A stretch of DNA of 52,460 bases from Micromonospora halophytica (lineage in GTDB: Bacteria > Actinomycetota > Actinomycetes > Mycobacteriales > Micromonosporaceae): the NCBI RefSeq assembly GCF_900090245.1, contig NZ_FMDN01000018.1:1-52460 (forward strand). Direction: 5' to 3'. The notes under the pieces are model-generated. The model saw only the letters and a list, made by a program, of their open reading frames with translations, was not told the origin of the DNA and made no database searches. Shown here piece after piece: positions 15,885 through 24,227 of this stretch (position 1 is its first letter; the number at the start of each line of letters is the position of its first letter). A program made the position numbers and the translations under genes.

Positions 15885-17114
15885 ATGACTCTGCTCCACC
15901 GCTCGGCCCTGGCCCGCGCCGGTGCCGTGGCCCTGCTCGCGGCGGCCGGCCTCGCCACCGTCGCCACTCCGGCGCAGGCGGCCGACCAGGCCGACCTCCA
16001 GCTGATCCCGCTCAGCTACGAGTTGGCCAAGGGCGTCAAGGAAGCCAAGGCCAAGCCGTTCAAGTTCCAGGTCCGCAACACCACCGGCACGGTCGACGCC
16101 AAGGACGTCCGGGTCACCGTCGAGACCAAGGGCCTCAAGGACCGCAAGGTCGGCGTGGTCGTGCCGGAGGGCTGCGAGGTCGACGGCACCCGCTTCAGCT
16201 GCCTCCTCGGCGACCTGGCCGGCGGCACCACCGAGGACTTCGGCATCCCGCTCTTCTCCACCGGCCGGCGCGGCGACGCCGGCAAGCTGGTGGTGGCCAT
16301 CAGCGCGGCCACCGCCGACCCCGACCCGAAGAACAACAAGGTCAGGCACGACATCACCGTCGCCAAGCCCGGCTACGACCTCACCACCTGGGTGCAGGAC
16401 GTGTACGCGGACGTGGTCGTCGACGGCGACGAGGCCGGCGAGGCGAACCTGACCCCGGTCCGGCCGGGCCAGACCGCCCCGCTGGACTGGGCGGTCTACA
16501 ACGGCGGCAGCCGCAAGGCCACCGGTATCGCGTACCACATCACCCTGCCGGCGGACGTCACCTTCGCCCAGCTCCCCGAGGGCTGCGTCGAGCAGGAACT
16601 GGGCGGGCTCGCCCAGGCGTACTGCCAGGACGACGGTGCGGTGCTGCGGCCGGGCGAGTTCTACGCCGCCGAGGTGCGGGTGAAGGTCGACGCGGACGCC
16701 ACCGAGAAGGTGCTCCGCCCCGGCTTCCTCTTCGCCACCGGCCTGGACGCCGCCGAGGGCCAGCCGGAGGAGGAGCCGAAGGCCGCCACCTCCCTGCAGC
16801 GCAAGGCGTTCACCGAGACCGACCCGGTCGACAACATCGCCCAGTTCGACGTCTTCGTCGACCTGAGCCCGGCGCCCTCGCCGACCCCGACCGGTGAGCC
16901 CACCCCGACCGGCCAGCCGACCGCGACCCCGACCTCGGGTGGCGGCAACGGTGGCGGTTCCGGTGACGGCGGCCTGCCGGTGACCGGTGTGCAGGCCGGC
17001 CTGATCGGTGGGATCGGCGGCGCGGTGCTGCTCGCCGGTGGCGCGCTGGTGGTGCTCTCCCGCCGTCGCAAGGTCGTCCTGGTGACCCCGGGCGACGAGA
17101 AGTCCGACAGCTGA
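15885..17114 (+). CDS. LPXTG-anchored cell-surface protein
   Basis: The 409-residue protein has a signal peptide (basic MTLLHRSALAR, hydrophobic core, cleavage likely after TPAQA near residue 32). Two Ig-like or DUF11-like extracellular modules follow, each with a paired cysteine (EGCEVDGTRFSC; EGCVEQELGG ... YC). Then come a Pro/Thr repeat linker and a sortase signal LPVTG (364-368), a Gly/Ala/Leu membrane span and a basic tail SRRRK. It should be covalently linked to the cell wall by a sortase. ATG 15885 is preferred over an upstream in-frame ATG at 15810 because it places the signal peptide at the N-terminus. Its role is unknown. Confidence 0.88.
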   Translation: MTLLHRSALARAGAVALLAAAGLATVATPAQAADQADLQLIPLSYELAKGVKEAKAKPFKFQVRNTTGTVDAKDVRVTVETKGLKDRKVGVVVPEGCEVDGTRFSCLLGDLAGGTTEDFGIPLFSTGRRGDAGKLVVAISAATADPDPKNNKVRHDITVAKPGYDLTTWVQDVYADVVVDGDEAGEANLTPVRPGQTAPLDWAVYNGGSRKATGIAYHITLPADVTFAQLPEGCVEQELGGLAQAYCQDDGAVLRPGEFYAAEVRVKVDADATEKVLRPGFLFATGLDAAEGQPEEEPKAATSLQRKAFTETDPVDNIAQFDVFVDLSPAPSPTPTGEPTPTGQPTATPTSGGGNGGGSGDGGLPVTGVQAGLIGGIGGAVLLAGGALVVLSRRRKVVLVTPGDEKSDS

Positions 17115-17129
17115 TCCGTCGCGTGCCGA

Positions 17130-17155
17130 GGGCGGGGTGGGTGACCACCCCGCCC
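17130..17155 (+). terminator. Intrinsic terminator of the LPXTG gene
   Basis: A perfect 11-base-pair stem GGGCGGGGTGG/CCACCCCGCCC with a GTGA loop is followed by TTT. It begins 16 bases after the stop codon. Confidence 0.88.
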
Positions 17156-17245
17156 TTTCGCGTACCTGCCGGCCGTCGCCGCCGTCGGCCCCGGCCGGTA
17201 CGCCCCTCCGGCCGAGGGCCGGAGGGCGGCTGGCAGAGTGGAGGG

Positions 17246-17956
17246 GTGAGCCGTACCCCGCAGGGCCAGCGCGCCAGTCTGGACAAGCAGCCGCACGAGG
17301 TCGCCGCGATGTTCGACGGCGTGGCGGCCCGCTACGACCTGACCAACACGGTGATGACGGCCGGCCGGGACCGGGCGTGGCGCCGGGCCACCCGGGAGGC
17401 GCTCGGCCTGCGCCCCGGCGAACGGGTGCTCGACGTCGGCGCGGGCACCGGGGTCTCCACCGAGGAACTGGCCCGGTCCGGGGCCTGGGCGGTCGGCGCT
17501 GACCTGTCGCTGGGCATGCTGCACGCCGGCAAGCGGACCCGCCCCGAGGTGCCGCTGCTCGCCGGTGACGCGCTGCGGCTGCCCTTCGCCGACGGCGTCT
17601 TCGACACGGTGACCATCTCGTTCGCGCTGCGCAACGTGGTGGACACGGAGGCGGCGCTGCGGGAGTTCGCCCGGGTCACCCGGCCCGGGGGGCGGCTGGT
17701 GGTCTGTGAGCTGAGTCATCCCACCAACCCGGTGTTCCGCACGGCCTACCTGTCGTACCTGATGCGGTGGCTGCCGACGGCGGCGCAGGTGGTCTCCAGC
17801 AACCCGGACGCGTACGTGTACCTGATCGAGTCGATCCGGGCGTGGCCGGACCAGGCCGCGCTGGCGCAGCGCATCCAGGCGGCGGGCTGGGGCAAGGTGG
17901 CGTGGCGGAACCTGACCGGCGGCCTTGCGGCGCTGCACCGGGCGGTCCGCGACTGA
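17246..17956 (+). CDS. menG: Demethylmenaquinone methyltransferase
   Basis: The 236-residue SAM-dependent methyltransferase is of UbiE/MenG type. It shows MFDGVAARYDLTNTVMTAGR near the start, the SAM motif VLDVGAGTGVSTEELA (about 59-74) and the UbiE signatures TISFALRNVVDTEAALREFA and RPGGRLVVCELSHP. It methylates the ring of demethylmenaquinone in the last step of menaquinone synthesis. The GTG at 17246 directly follows GGAGGG, a close but plausible ribosome binding site. Its place between mqnC and menJ-nuo supports the assignment. Confidence 0.93.
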   Translation: MSRTPQGQRASLDKQPHEVAAMFDGVAARYDLTNTVMTAGRDRAWRRATREALGLRPGERVLDVGAGTGVSTEELARSGAWAVGADLSLGMLHAGKRTRPEVPLLAGDALRLPFADGVFDTVTISFALRNVVDTEAALREFARVTRPGGRLVVCELSHPTNPVFRTAYLSYLMRWLPTAAQVVSSNPDAYVYLIESIRAWPDQAALAQRIQAAGWGKVAWRNLTGGLAALHRAVRD

Positions 17957-18035
17957 GTCACGGCTCCGGCGGCCTTCCGCCGCCGATTTCGTGAATGTGC
18001 GTTTTCGGTCGGCTTTGCCCCGTAAGCTGCCCTGC

Positions 18036-18260
18036 ATGACGGGACCGGAGCAGCTGGACGCGGCGACCGACGACGACGCCGCCGAACTCGTCGCGCAGCT
18101 CAAGGAGCTGGCCGGCGCGGATCCCGCCGACGTCCGTCAGGTGGTCGCCGAGGTGCTGACCGCGCTGGACCGCGCCGCCGGCGGGGCGCTGCGCGAGCAC
18201 CTGCCCGACACGATCCGGGTCGACGCCGGCCTGGACGCCACCGCCCCGGCCCGCCACTGA
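18036..18260 (+). CDS. Small acidic helical protein of unknown function
   Basis: This 74-residue product starts MTGPEQLDAATDDDAAELVA and is dominated by Ala, Asp, Leu and Val in patterns that predict two or three amphipathic helices. It has no cysteines and no transmembrane segment. I do not recognise the family. It lies alone between menG and menJ, with coding-like third-position GC. The ATG at 18036 is chosen because the frame upstream overlaps the end of menG, but no clear ribosome binding site is visible. A regulatory or chaperone role for its neighbours would be speculation. Confidence 0.6.
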   Translation: MTGPEQLDAATDDDAAELVAQLKELAGADPADVRQVVAEVLTALDRAAGGALREHLPDTIRVDAGLDATAPARH

Positions 18261-18342
18261 CACTGCCTCGACGCCGCCGAACGGAACCGCCGCCGACGCC
18301 GAAGGGGACGCCGACCGGCGTGTTTCCGGCAAGTTAGGTACC

Positions 18343-18363
18343 CCTCACCCGGCGGGGGTGAGG
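18343..18363. promoter_or_regulatory. Palindrome in the menJ upstream region
   Basis: CCTCACCC (18343-18350) and GGGTGAGG (18356-18363) form a perfect eight-base dyad with a five-base spacer. It lies 82 bases after the small acidic gene and just before a -10-like TAGACT (18373-18378). It could terminate the upstream gene or be a regulator site. Confidence 0.45.
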
Positions 18364-18394
18364 CACCGGTCATAGACTCCAACCCGATCGGGCT

Positions 18395-18410
18395 TGTGAA
18401 GCATTTCACG
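18395..18410. promoter_or_regulatory. Rex-operator-like site upstream of menJ and the nuo genes
   Basis: TGTGAA-GCAT-TTCACG matches the published Streptomyces Rex operator pattern TGTGAA-N4-TTCACA at 11 of the 12 defined half-site bases. Rex senses NADH/NAD+ and in Streptomyces represses nuo and cydABCD. Here the site lies 22 bases before the menJ start and about 10-15 bases downstream of the start point predicted from TAGACT (18373-18378), a position suited to repression. Confidence 0.6.
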
Positions 18411-18431
18411 AGCATGCGGGAGGAGGCGCAG

Positions 18432-19706
18432 ATGACCGCGGTGGAGAACGACGCCGACGTGATCGTCGTGGGCGCCGGTCCCGGAGGATCGGCGACGGCG
18501 TACCACCTGGCGCGGCACGGCGTACGCGTGCTGCTGCTGGAGAAGACCGAGTTTCCCCGGGAGAAGGTCTGCGGAGACGGGCTCACCCCCCGCGCCGTGC
18601 GGCAGCTCGTCCGGATGGGCGTGGACACCTCGCCCGAGGCCGGCTGGCTGCACAACAAGGGCCTGCGGGTGATCGGCGGCGGGGTACGCCTCGAACTGGA
18701 CTGGCCCGACCTGGCCAGCTTCCCCAACTACGGCCTGGTCCGTACCCGGCTGGACTTCGACGACCTGCTCGCCCAGCGCGCGGTCGCCGCCGGCGCGAAG
18801 CTGCGCACCGGCGTGAACGTCATGGGCCCGGTGCTCGACGCCGACGACCGGGTGATCGGCGTGCAGGCCGAGGCCGGCCCGGAGAAGGAGCCGGTCAGCT
18901 TCCACGCCCCGTTGGTGGTCGCCGCGGACGGCGTCTCCGGCCGCTTCCCGCTCGCCCTCGGGCTGGCCAAGCGGGAGGACCGGCCGATCGGCGTGGCCGT
19001 CCGGCGCTACTACCGCTCGCCCGCCAAGCACGACGACGACTACCTGGAGTCGTGGCTCGAACTGCGCGGCAAGGGCAGCGACGCGCTGCTGCCCGGGTAC
19101 GGCTGGATCTTCGGGCTCGGCGACGGCCGGGTCAACGTCGGCCTCGGCATCCTCAACTCCTCCTCCGCCTTCGGCAAGACCAACTACCGGCGGCTGCTCA
19201 CCGACTGGCTGGCCAACACCCCCGAGGACTGGGGGATGACCGACGAGACGAACGCCGAGGGGCCGATCCTCGGCGCGGCGCTGCCGATGGGCTTCAACCG
19301 GGTCCCGCACTACACCCGCGGGGTGATGCTGGTCGGCGACTCCGGCGGCATGGTGAACCCGTTCAACGGCGAGGGCATCGCGTACGCGATGGAGTCCGGC
19401 GAACTGGCCGCCGAGATCGCGGTGCAGGCGCTCGCCCGACCGGCCGGGGCCGACCGGGAGCGGGCGCTGATGGCGTACCCGCAGGAGCTGAAGGCCCGCT
19501 TCGGCGGCTACTACCGGCTCGGCGGGATCTTCGTGAAGCTGATCGGCCGCCCGGAGGTCATGCGGATGGCCACGAAGCACGGCATGCCGCACCCCACGCT
19601 GATGCGCTTCGTGCTCAAGCTGCTGGCGAACCTGACCGACCCGCGCGGCGGGGACGCGATGGACCGGGTCATCAACGCGATGACGAAGGCGGCGCCAGCC
19701 GTGTAG
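18432..19706 (+). CDS. menJ: Geranylgeranyl reductase family flavoprotein, probable menaquinone reductase MenJ
   Basis: The 424-residue FAD enzyme has a dinucleotide-binding N-terminus (DVIVVGAGPGGSATAYHLA, about 10-28), the family block FPREKVCGDGLTPRAVRQL and a second FAD motif GVMLVGDSGGMVNPFNGEGI (about 297-316). In mycobacteria MenJ saturates an isoprene unit of menaquinone. Its position between menG and nuoA supports that role over archaeal-type lipid saturation. ATG 18432 is chosen for the GGAGGAGG five bases upstream. Repeat copy R1 follows its stop, and it may be read through into nuo. Confidence 0.85.
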   Translation: MTAVENDADVIVVGAGPGGSATAYHLARHGVRVLLLEKTEFPREKVCGDGLTPRAVRQLVRMGVDTSPEAGWLHNKGLRVIGGGVRLELDWPDLASFPNYGLVRTRLDFDDLLAQRAVAAGAKLRTGVNVMGPVLDADDRVIGVQAEAGPEKEPVSFHAPLVVAADGVSGRFPLALGLAKREDRPIGVAVRRYYRSPAKHDDDYLESWLELRGKGSDALLPGYGWIFGLGDGRVNVGLGILNSSSAFGKTNYRRLLTDWLANTPEDWGMTDETNAEGPILGAALPMGFNRVPHYTRGVMLVGDSGGMVNPFNGEGIAYAMESGELAAEIAVQALARPAGADRERALMAYPQELKARFGGYYRLGGIFVKLIGRPEVMRMATKHGMPHPTLMRFVLKLLANLTDPRGGDAMDRVINAMTKAAPAV

Positions 19707-19760
19707 TGCGAGGAGTGAGCTTGCGAGCCCCGCGGTCGCGAAACGAAAGCGGGCACCGTG
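19707..19760 (+). repeat. Intergenic repeat copy R1 (after menJ)
   Basis: Begins immediately after the menJ TAG with TGCGAGGAGTGAGC and continues GCGAGCCCCGCGGTCGCG, then AAACGAAAGCGGGCACCGTG. The terminal GTG is followed at once by TAG, so this copy starts no gene. It is the most divergent of five copies. Confidence 0.8.
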
Positions 19761-19894
19761 TAGTCGACCACGCCCGGAGCCAACGCCGGCCCCGGCCGGA
19801 CCGAGACAGACCCCGCTGGCGGCCGTCACGGGGGACGTGAATAGTGTGATTTCGCCAAGCACCAGGGGCAGGGGAAGGACGAGCAGGAGAAAAG

Positions 19895-20260
19895 ATGTCG
19901 CTCTCGCCTTACGCACCGATCATCGGGCTGTTCGCCCTCGCCGCGGGGTTCTCGCTGTTCTCCGTGGCCGCCGCTCGCTTCGCCGGGCCCCGACGCTTCA
20001 ACAAGGCCAAGCTCGAAGCGTACGAGTGCGGTATCGAGCCGAGCCCCCAGCCGGTGGGCGGCGGACGGTTCCCGATCAAGTTCTACCTGACGGCGATGCT
20101 CTTCATCGTCTTCGACATCGAGATCATCTTCCTCTACCCCTGGGCGGTCTCGTTCGACGCCCTGCCGATCTTCGGCTTCGTGGAGATGGTCCTGTTCATC
20201 GTCGCGGTCTTCGTCGCGTACGCCTACGTGTGGCGGCGCGGCGGCCTGGACTGGGACTGA
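19895..20260 (+). CDS. nuoA: NADH-quinone oxidoreductase subunit A
   Basis: The 121-residue membrane subunit of respiratory complex I has three transmembrane helices (about 6-28, 66-86, 92-113) and the conserved loop YECGIEPSPQPVGGGRFPIK with its cysteine, which lies close to the quinone site. The ATG at 19895 has AGGAG seven bases before it. The gene is separated from menJ by 188 bases that include repeat R1 and a -10-like TAGTGT (19842-19847), so a second promoter for nuo is possible. It begins a fourteen-gene operon in the order A to N. Confidence 0.96.
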   Translation: MSLSPYAPIIGLFALAAGFSLFSVAAARFAGPRRFNKAKLEAYECGIEPSPQPVGGGRFPIKFYLTAMLFIVFDIEIIFLYPWAVSFDALPIFGFVEMVLFIVAVFVAYAYVWRRGGLDWD

Positions 20261-20274
20261 GGGAGGTACGTCAG

Positions 20275-20952
20275 ATGGGCATCGAGGAGAAGCTCCCCGC
20301 CGGCGTCCTGCTCACCTCCGTGGAGAAGCTGGTCAACTGGTCGCGGAAGTCGTCCGTCTGGGGCGCCACCTTCGGCCTGGCCTGCTGCGCCATCGAGATG
20401 ATGGCCGCCGGTGGCCCGCACTACGACATGGGTCGCTGGGGCATGGAGGTGTTCCGCGCCTCGCCGCGCCAGGCCGACCTGATGATCGTGGCCGGCCGGG
20501 TGAGCCAGAAGATGGCCCCGGTCCTGCGCCAGATCTACGACCAGATGGCCGAGCCCCGCTGGGTCATCTCGATGGGCGTCTGCGCCAGCAGCGGCGGCAT
20601 GTTCAACAACTACGCCATCGTGCAGGGCGTCGACCACATCGTCCCGGTCGACATGTACCTCCCGGGCTGCCCGCCCCGGCCGGAGATGCTCATCGACGCG
20701 GTGCTCAAGCTCCGCGAGAAGATCATGTACGAGCCGCTGGGCCCGAACGGCCGCAAGATGCTCCAGGCCCGCCAGGAGCGCGGTGACGTGCCCGTGGTGC
20801 CGTACGGCTCGATGCCCTCGTCGTACCGCAACGACAAGGCCCGGCGCGCCGAGTGGACCAAGGCCGTCCGCGAGGGGCGCGAGGAGCAGTTGCGGATCGA
20901 GAACTGGATGAAGGCCCAGAACCACCTGCACCAGCACGGGGGCATCAAGTGA
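20275..20952 (+). CDS. nuoB: NADH-quinone oxidoreductase subunit B
   Basis: The 225-residue subunit carries the terminal N2 4Fe-4S cluster. The ligands appear in GLACCAIEMM (about 34-43), in SMGVCASSGG (about 99-108) and in PVDMYLPGCPPRPE (about 125-138). The protein extends past the usual core by about 45 charged residues. The start ATG has GGAGG about eight bases upstream. The stop overlaps nuoC by GTGA. Confidence 0.96.
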   Translation: MGIEEKLPAGVLLTSVEKLVNWSRKSSVWGATFGLACCAIEMMAAGGPHYDMGRWGMEVFRASPRQADLMIVAGRVSQKMAPVLRQIYDQMAEPRWVISMGVCASSGGMFNNYAIVQGVDHIVPVDMYLPGCPPRPEMLIDAVLKLREKIMYEPLGPNGRKMLQARQERGDVPVVPYGSMPSSYRNDKARRAEWTKAVREGREEQLRIENWMKAQNHLHQHGGIK

Positions 20953-21686
20953 CCGCACCCAACGACAGGAACGACAACGGCGGCGTGCCGGTCCCGACCA
21001 CGCCGGCCGGCGCCACCAGCGGCGCCCCGGCCGAGCACCCGCCGTCCAGCCCCGCCGGCCGCGGCATGTTCGGCATCCACGGCAGCGGCGACGTCTCCGG
21101 CTTCGGTGGCCTGGTCCGGCAGCGCCGACCGATCGAGGAGAGCCCCCGCCCGTACGGCGGCTACTTCGACGAGGTCCGCGACGCGCTGGAGGAGGCGTAC
21201 CCGGCCTTCGGCGAGGCGATCGAGAAGGTCGTCGTCGACCGGGGCGAGCTGACCCTGCACGTACGCCCGGAGCGGATCGCCGAGGTGTGCCAGGTGATGC
21301 GGGACGACCTGGCGCTGCGCTTCGAACTCTGCTCCTCGGTCTCCGGCGTGGACTACCTGGGCGCCGACGAGCGCCGGCTGCACGTCGTCTACCAGCTCAC
21401 CTCGATGACCTACCGGCGCATGGTCCGGCTGGAGGCCGCGGTCTCCGTCGAGCACCCGCACCTGCCGAGTGTCACCGCCGTCTACCCGACCGCCGACTGG
21501 CAGGAGCGGGAGGCGTACGACATGTTCGGCATCGTCTTCGACGGCCACCCCAACCTCACCCGGATCCTCATGCCGGACGACTGGGAGGGGCACCCGCAGC
21601 GCAAGGACTACCCACTCGGCGGCGTGCCCGTCGAGTACAAGGGCGCGGAGATCCCGCCGCCGGACAAGCGGAGGTCGTACCAGTGA
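20949..21686 (+). CDS. nuoC: NADH-quinone oxidoreductase subunit C
   Basis: This 245-residue hydrophilic subunit has the 30-kDa signature ADWQEREAYDMFGIVFDGHP and a C-terminal RKDYPLGGVPVEYKG. An N-terminal extension of about 55 residues, rich in Pro, Ala and Gly, precedes the conserved domain. It starts with GTG overlapping nuoB and overlaps nuoD by GTGA. Confidence 0.95.
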   Translation: MTAPNDRNDNGGVPVPTTPAGATSGAPAEHPPSSPAGRGMFGIHGSGDVSGFGGLVRQRRPIEESPRPYGGYFDEVRDALEEAYPAFGEAIEKVVVDRGELTLHVRPERIAEVCQVMRDDLALRFELCSSVSGVDYLGADERRLHVVYQLTSMTYRRMVRLEAAVSVEHPHLPSVTAVYPTADWQEREAYDMFGIVFDGHPNLTRILMPDDWEGHPQRKDYPLGGVPVEYKGAEIPPPDKRRSYQ

Positions 21687-23008
21687 CGACGTCGAACTAC
21701 GCCACCGAGCGCGAGACCACCGAGGGCAGGGTCTTCACCGTCACCGGTGGGGACTGGGACACGGTCGTCTCCGGTACCGACCCGATCAACGAAGAGCGCA
21801 TCGTCGTCAACATGGGTCCGCAGCACCCGTCCACGCACGGCGTGCTCCGGCTGATCCTGGAGCTGGAGGGCGAGACGGTCCGCGAGGCCCGCTCGGTCGT
21901 CGGCTACCTGCACACCGGCATCGAGAAGAACCTGGAGTACCGCAACTGGGTCCAGGGCTCGACGTTCGTGACCCGGATGGACTACCTCTCCCCGCTGTTC
22001 AACGAGACGGCGTACGCGCTGGCGGTGGAGAAGCTGCTCGGCATCACCGACGAGGTGACCGAGCGGGCCACCACCATCCGGGTGCTGATGATGGAGCTGA
22101 ACCGCATCTCCTCGCACCTGGTCTGGGTGGCCACCACGGCCATGGAGCTGGGCGCGATCAACATGATGCTCTACGGCTTCCGCGAGCGTGAGTACATCCT
22201 GGAGATCTTCGAGATCATCACCGGCCTGCGGATGAACCACGCGTACGTCCGGCCGGGCGGTGTGGCGCAGGACGTGCCGGACGAGGCGATCGTCAAGATC
22301 CGCGAGTTCCTCAAGCTGATGCCGAAGAAGCTCAAGGAGTACGAGAACATGCTCTCCGGCCAGCCGATCTGGCTGGAGCGGACGCAGAACGTGGCGGTGC
22401 TCGACGTGACCGGCTGTCTCGCCCTCGGCGTGACCGGCCCGGTGCTCCGCTCCGCGGGGCTCGCCTGGGACCTGCGCAAGACCATGCCGTACTGCGGCTA
22501 CGAGACGTACGAGTTCGACGTGCCGACGCACACCGACGGCGACGTCTGGGGCCGCTACCTGGTCCGGCTCGCCGAGATCCGGGAGTCGCTCAAGCTGGTC
22601 GAGCAGGCGCTGGACCGGTTGAAGCCGGGCCCGGTGATGGTGGCCGACCGGAAGATCGCCTGGCCGGCGCAGCTCGCCATCGGCGTCGACGGCATGGGCA
22701 ACTCGCTGGAGCACGTCGCCAAGATCATGGGTCAGTCGATGGAGTCGCTGATCCACCACTTCAAGCTCGTCACCGAGGGCTTCCGGGTCCCGCCGGGCCA
22801 GGTGTACGTCGGCATCGAGTCGCCCCGCGGCGAGTTGGGCGTGCACGCGGTCTCCGACGGCGGCACCCGCCCCTACCGGGTGCACTACCGGGAGCCGAGC
22901 TTCATCAACCTCCAGGCCCTCCCGGCGATGGCCGAGGGCGGCCTGATCGCCGACGTGATCGCCGGTGGCGCCTCGCTGGACCCCGTGATGGGTGGTTGTG
23001 ACCGGTGA
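21683..23008 (+). CDS. nuoD: NADH-quinone oxidoreductase subunit D
   Basis: The 441-residue 49-kDa-type subunit lines the quinone pocket. Family blocks include VNMGPQHPSTHGVLRLILEL (with the conserved His pair), HTGIEKNLEYR and the late ESPRGELGVHAVSDGG. It starts with GTG overlapping nuoC. Its TGA forms part of the first bases of repeat copy R2. Confidence 0.96.
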   Translation: MTTSNYATERETTEGRVFTVTGGDWDTVVSGTDPINEERIVVNMGPQHPSTHGVLRLILELEGETVREARSVVGYLHTGIEKNLEYRNWVQGSTFVTRMDYLSPLFNETAYALAVEKLLGITDEVTERATTIRVLMMELNRISSHLVWVATTAMELGAINMMLYGFREREYILEIFEIITGLRMNHAYVRPGGVAQDVPDEAIVKIREFLKLMPKKLKEYENMLSGQPIWLERTQNVAVLDVTGCLALGVTGPVLRSAGLAWDLRKTMPYCGYETYEFDVPTHTDGDVWGRYLVRLAEIRESLKLVEQALDRLKPGPVMVADRKIAWPAQLAIGVDGMGNSLEHVAKIMGQSMESLIHHFKLVTEGFRVPPGQVYVGIESPRGELGVHAVSDGGTRPYRVHYREPSFINLQALPAMAEGGLIADVIAGGASLDPVMGGCDR

Positions 23009-23057
23009 GCGCGAGGAGTGAGCTGGCGAGCCCCGCAGTCGCGAACGGAAGGCGGCT
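23005..23057 (+). repeat. Intergenic repeat copy R2 (nuoD-nuoE)
   Basis: The repeat starts in the nuoD stop codon with GTGAGCGCGAGGAGTGAGC, continues through GCGAGCCCCGCAGTCGCGAA and ends with CGGAAGGCGGCTCTG. The GGAAGG supplies the ribosome binding site of nuoE. Confidence 0.85.
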
Positions 23058-23060
23058 CTG

Positions 23061-24227
23061 ATGACGACGACTTTCAGTGACGAGACCCGGGCCCGGGCGC
23101 GGGAGATCATCGCCCGGTACCCGGCCGACCGGTCCCGCTCGGCGCTGCTGCCGCTGCTGCACCTGGTGCAGTCCGAGGAGGGGTACGTCTCCCCGGCGGG
23201 CGTGGAGTTCTGCGCCGAGGTGCTCGGGCTGAACAAGGCCCAGGTCGGCGCGGTCGCCACCTTCTACACCATGTACAAGCGCCGGCCGACCGGTGACTTC
23301 CTGGTCAGCGTCTGCACCAACACGATGTGCAACGTGCTCGGCGGCCAGGAGGTCTACGACACCCTCGCCGAGCACCTCGGCGTCGGGCACGACGAGACCA
23401 CCGCCGACGGCAAGATCACCCTGGAGCACGCCGAGTGCCTGGCGGCCTGCGACTACGGGCCCGTCATGACGGTCAACTACGACTTCTTCGACAACGTGGA
23501 CCCGCAGTCCGCGCTCGGGGTGGTCGAGGAACTGCGCGCCGGTGGCCGGCCGATGCCGACCCGGGGCGCCCGGCTCTGCACGCTCAAGGAGATGGCCGTG
23601 CAGCTCGCCGGTTTCGCCGACGAGCGCGAGGGCGCGGTCGCCGACGGCGGGCCGGGGGAGCCGACCCTGCGGGGCCTGCGCCTGGCCGAGCAGCACGGGA
23701 TCTCGGTACCCGGCTTCGACCCGAACACGCCGATCCGCAGCAAGGCCGAGGCCGACAAGGTCGCCGCCGAGGCGAAGGCGAAGGCCGAGGCCGCGAAGCC
23801 GGCCCCGACGGCGGCCCCGACGACGGCCCCGACCGGCAGCGCCGTCCCGTCGGGTACGCCCGGCAGCGCGGGCGTCGGCGAGCCGGCCCCCGCGGAGCGG
23901 GCCACCGGCAGCACCGCCCCCGACGTGAAGGCGCCGGACGCCAAGTCGCCCGAGATCCGGGCCGCCGAGACCCGGCAGCCGGACGCGCAGACCGCCGTGG
24001 CCGACGCCCCCGGCACCAAGATGCCGGTGGACGGCACCGCGCCGGCTGCCCGCGACGCGCAGAAGGCGGAGGCCGCCGGCACCGCCGCGAACGCGCCGGC
24101 CGGTGACGGCAAGCCCGCCGGCGACGAGGCCGGGGCGCAGGAGCGCAACCTCAAGGAAGCCGAGGCAGGGGCCGGCACCAACGGCGCCGGTTCCGCCGTC
24201 GCGAGCGAGACGGGGGTCCAGAAGTGA
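23061..24227 (+). CDS. nuoE: NADH-quinone oxidoreductase subunit E with a long Ala/Pro-rich tail
   Basis: Residues 1-240 form the thioredoxin-like NuoE domain with the N1a 2Fe-2S cluster: two cysteines in VCTNTMC and two in CLAACD. The remaining roughly 150 residues are a low-complexity tail rich in Ala, Pro, Lys, Thr and Glu, with no domain I can name. The total of 388 residues is far above the usual 160-250. The stop overlaps the nuoF GTG. The tail's frame keeps GC-rich third positions and has no stop, so it appears to be genuinely coding. Confidence 0.93.
   Translation: MTTTFSDETRARAREIIARYPADRSRSALLPLLHLVQSEEGYVSPAGVEFCAEVLGLNKAQVGAVATFYTMYKRRPTGDFLVSVCTNTMCNVLGGQEVYDTLAEHLGVGHDETTADGKITLEHAECLAACDYGPVMTVNYDFFDNVDPQSALGVVEELRAGGRPMPTRGARLCTLKEMAVQLAGFADEREGAVADGGPGEPTLRGLRLAEQHGISVPGFDPNTPIRSKAEADKVAAEAKAKAEAAKPAPTAAPTTAPTGSAVPSGTPGSAGVGEPAPAERATGSTAPDVKAPDAKSPEIRAAETRQPDAQTAVADAPGTKMPVDGTAPAARDAQKAEAAGTAANAPAGDGKPAGDEAGAQERNLKEAEAGAGTNGAGSAVASETGVQK

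Noticed and set aside
19842..19847. Second Rex operator before nuoA
   Set aside because: The nearby GTGAATAGTGTGATTTC has TGTGA-like pieces but no inverted half-site at the right spacing.
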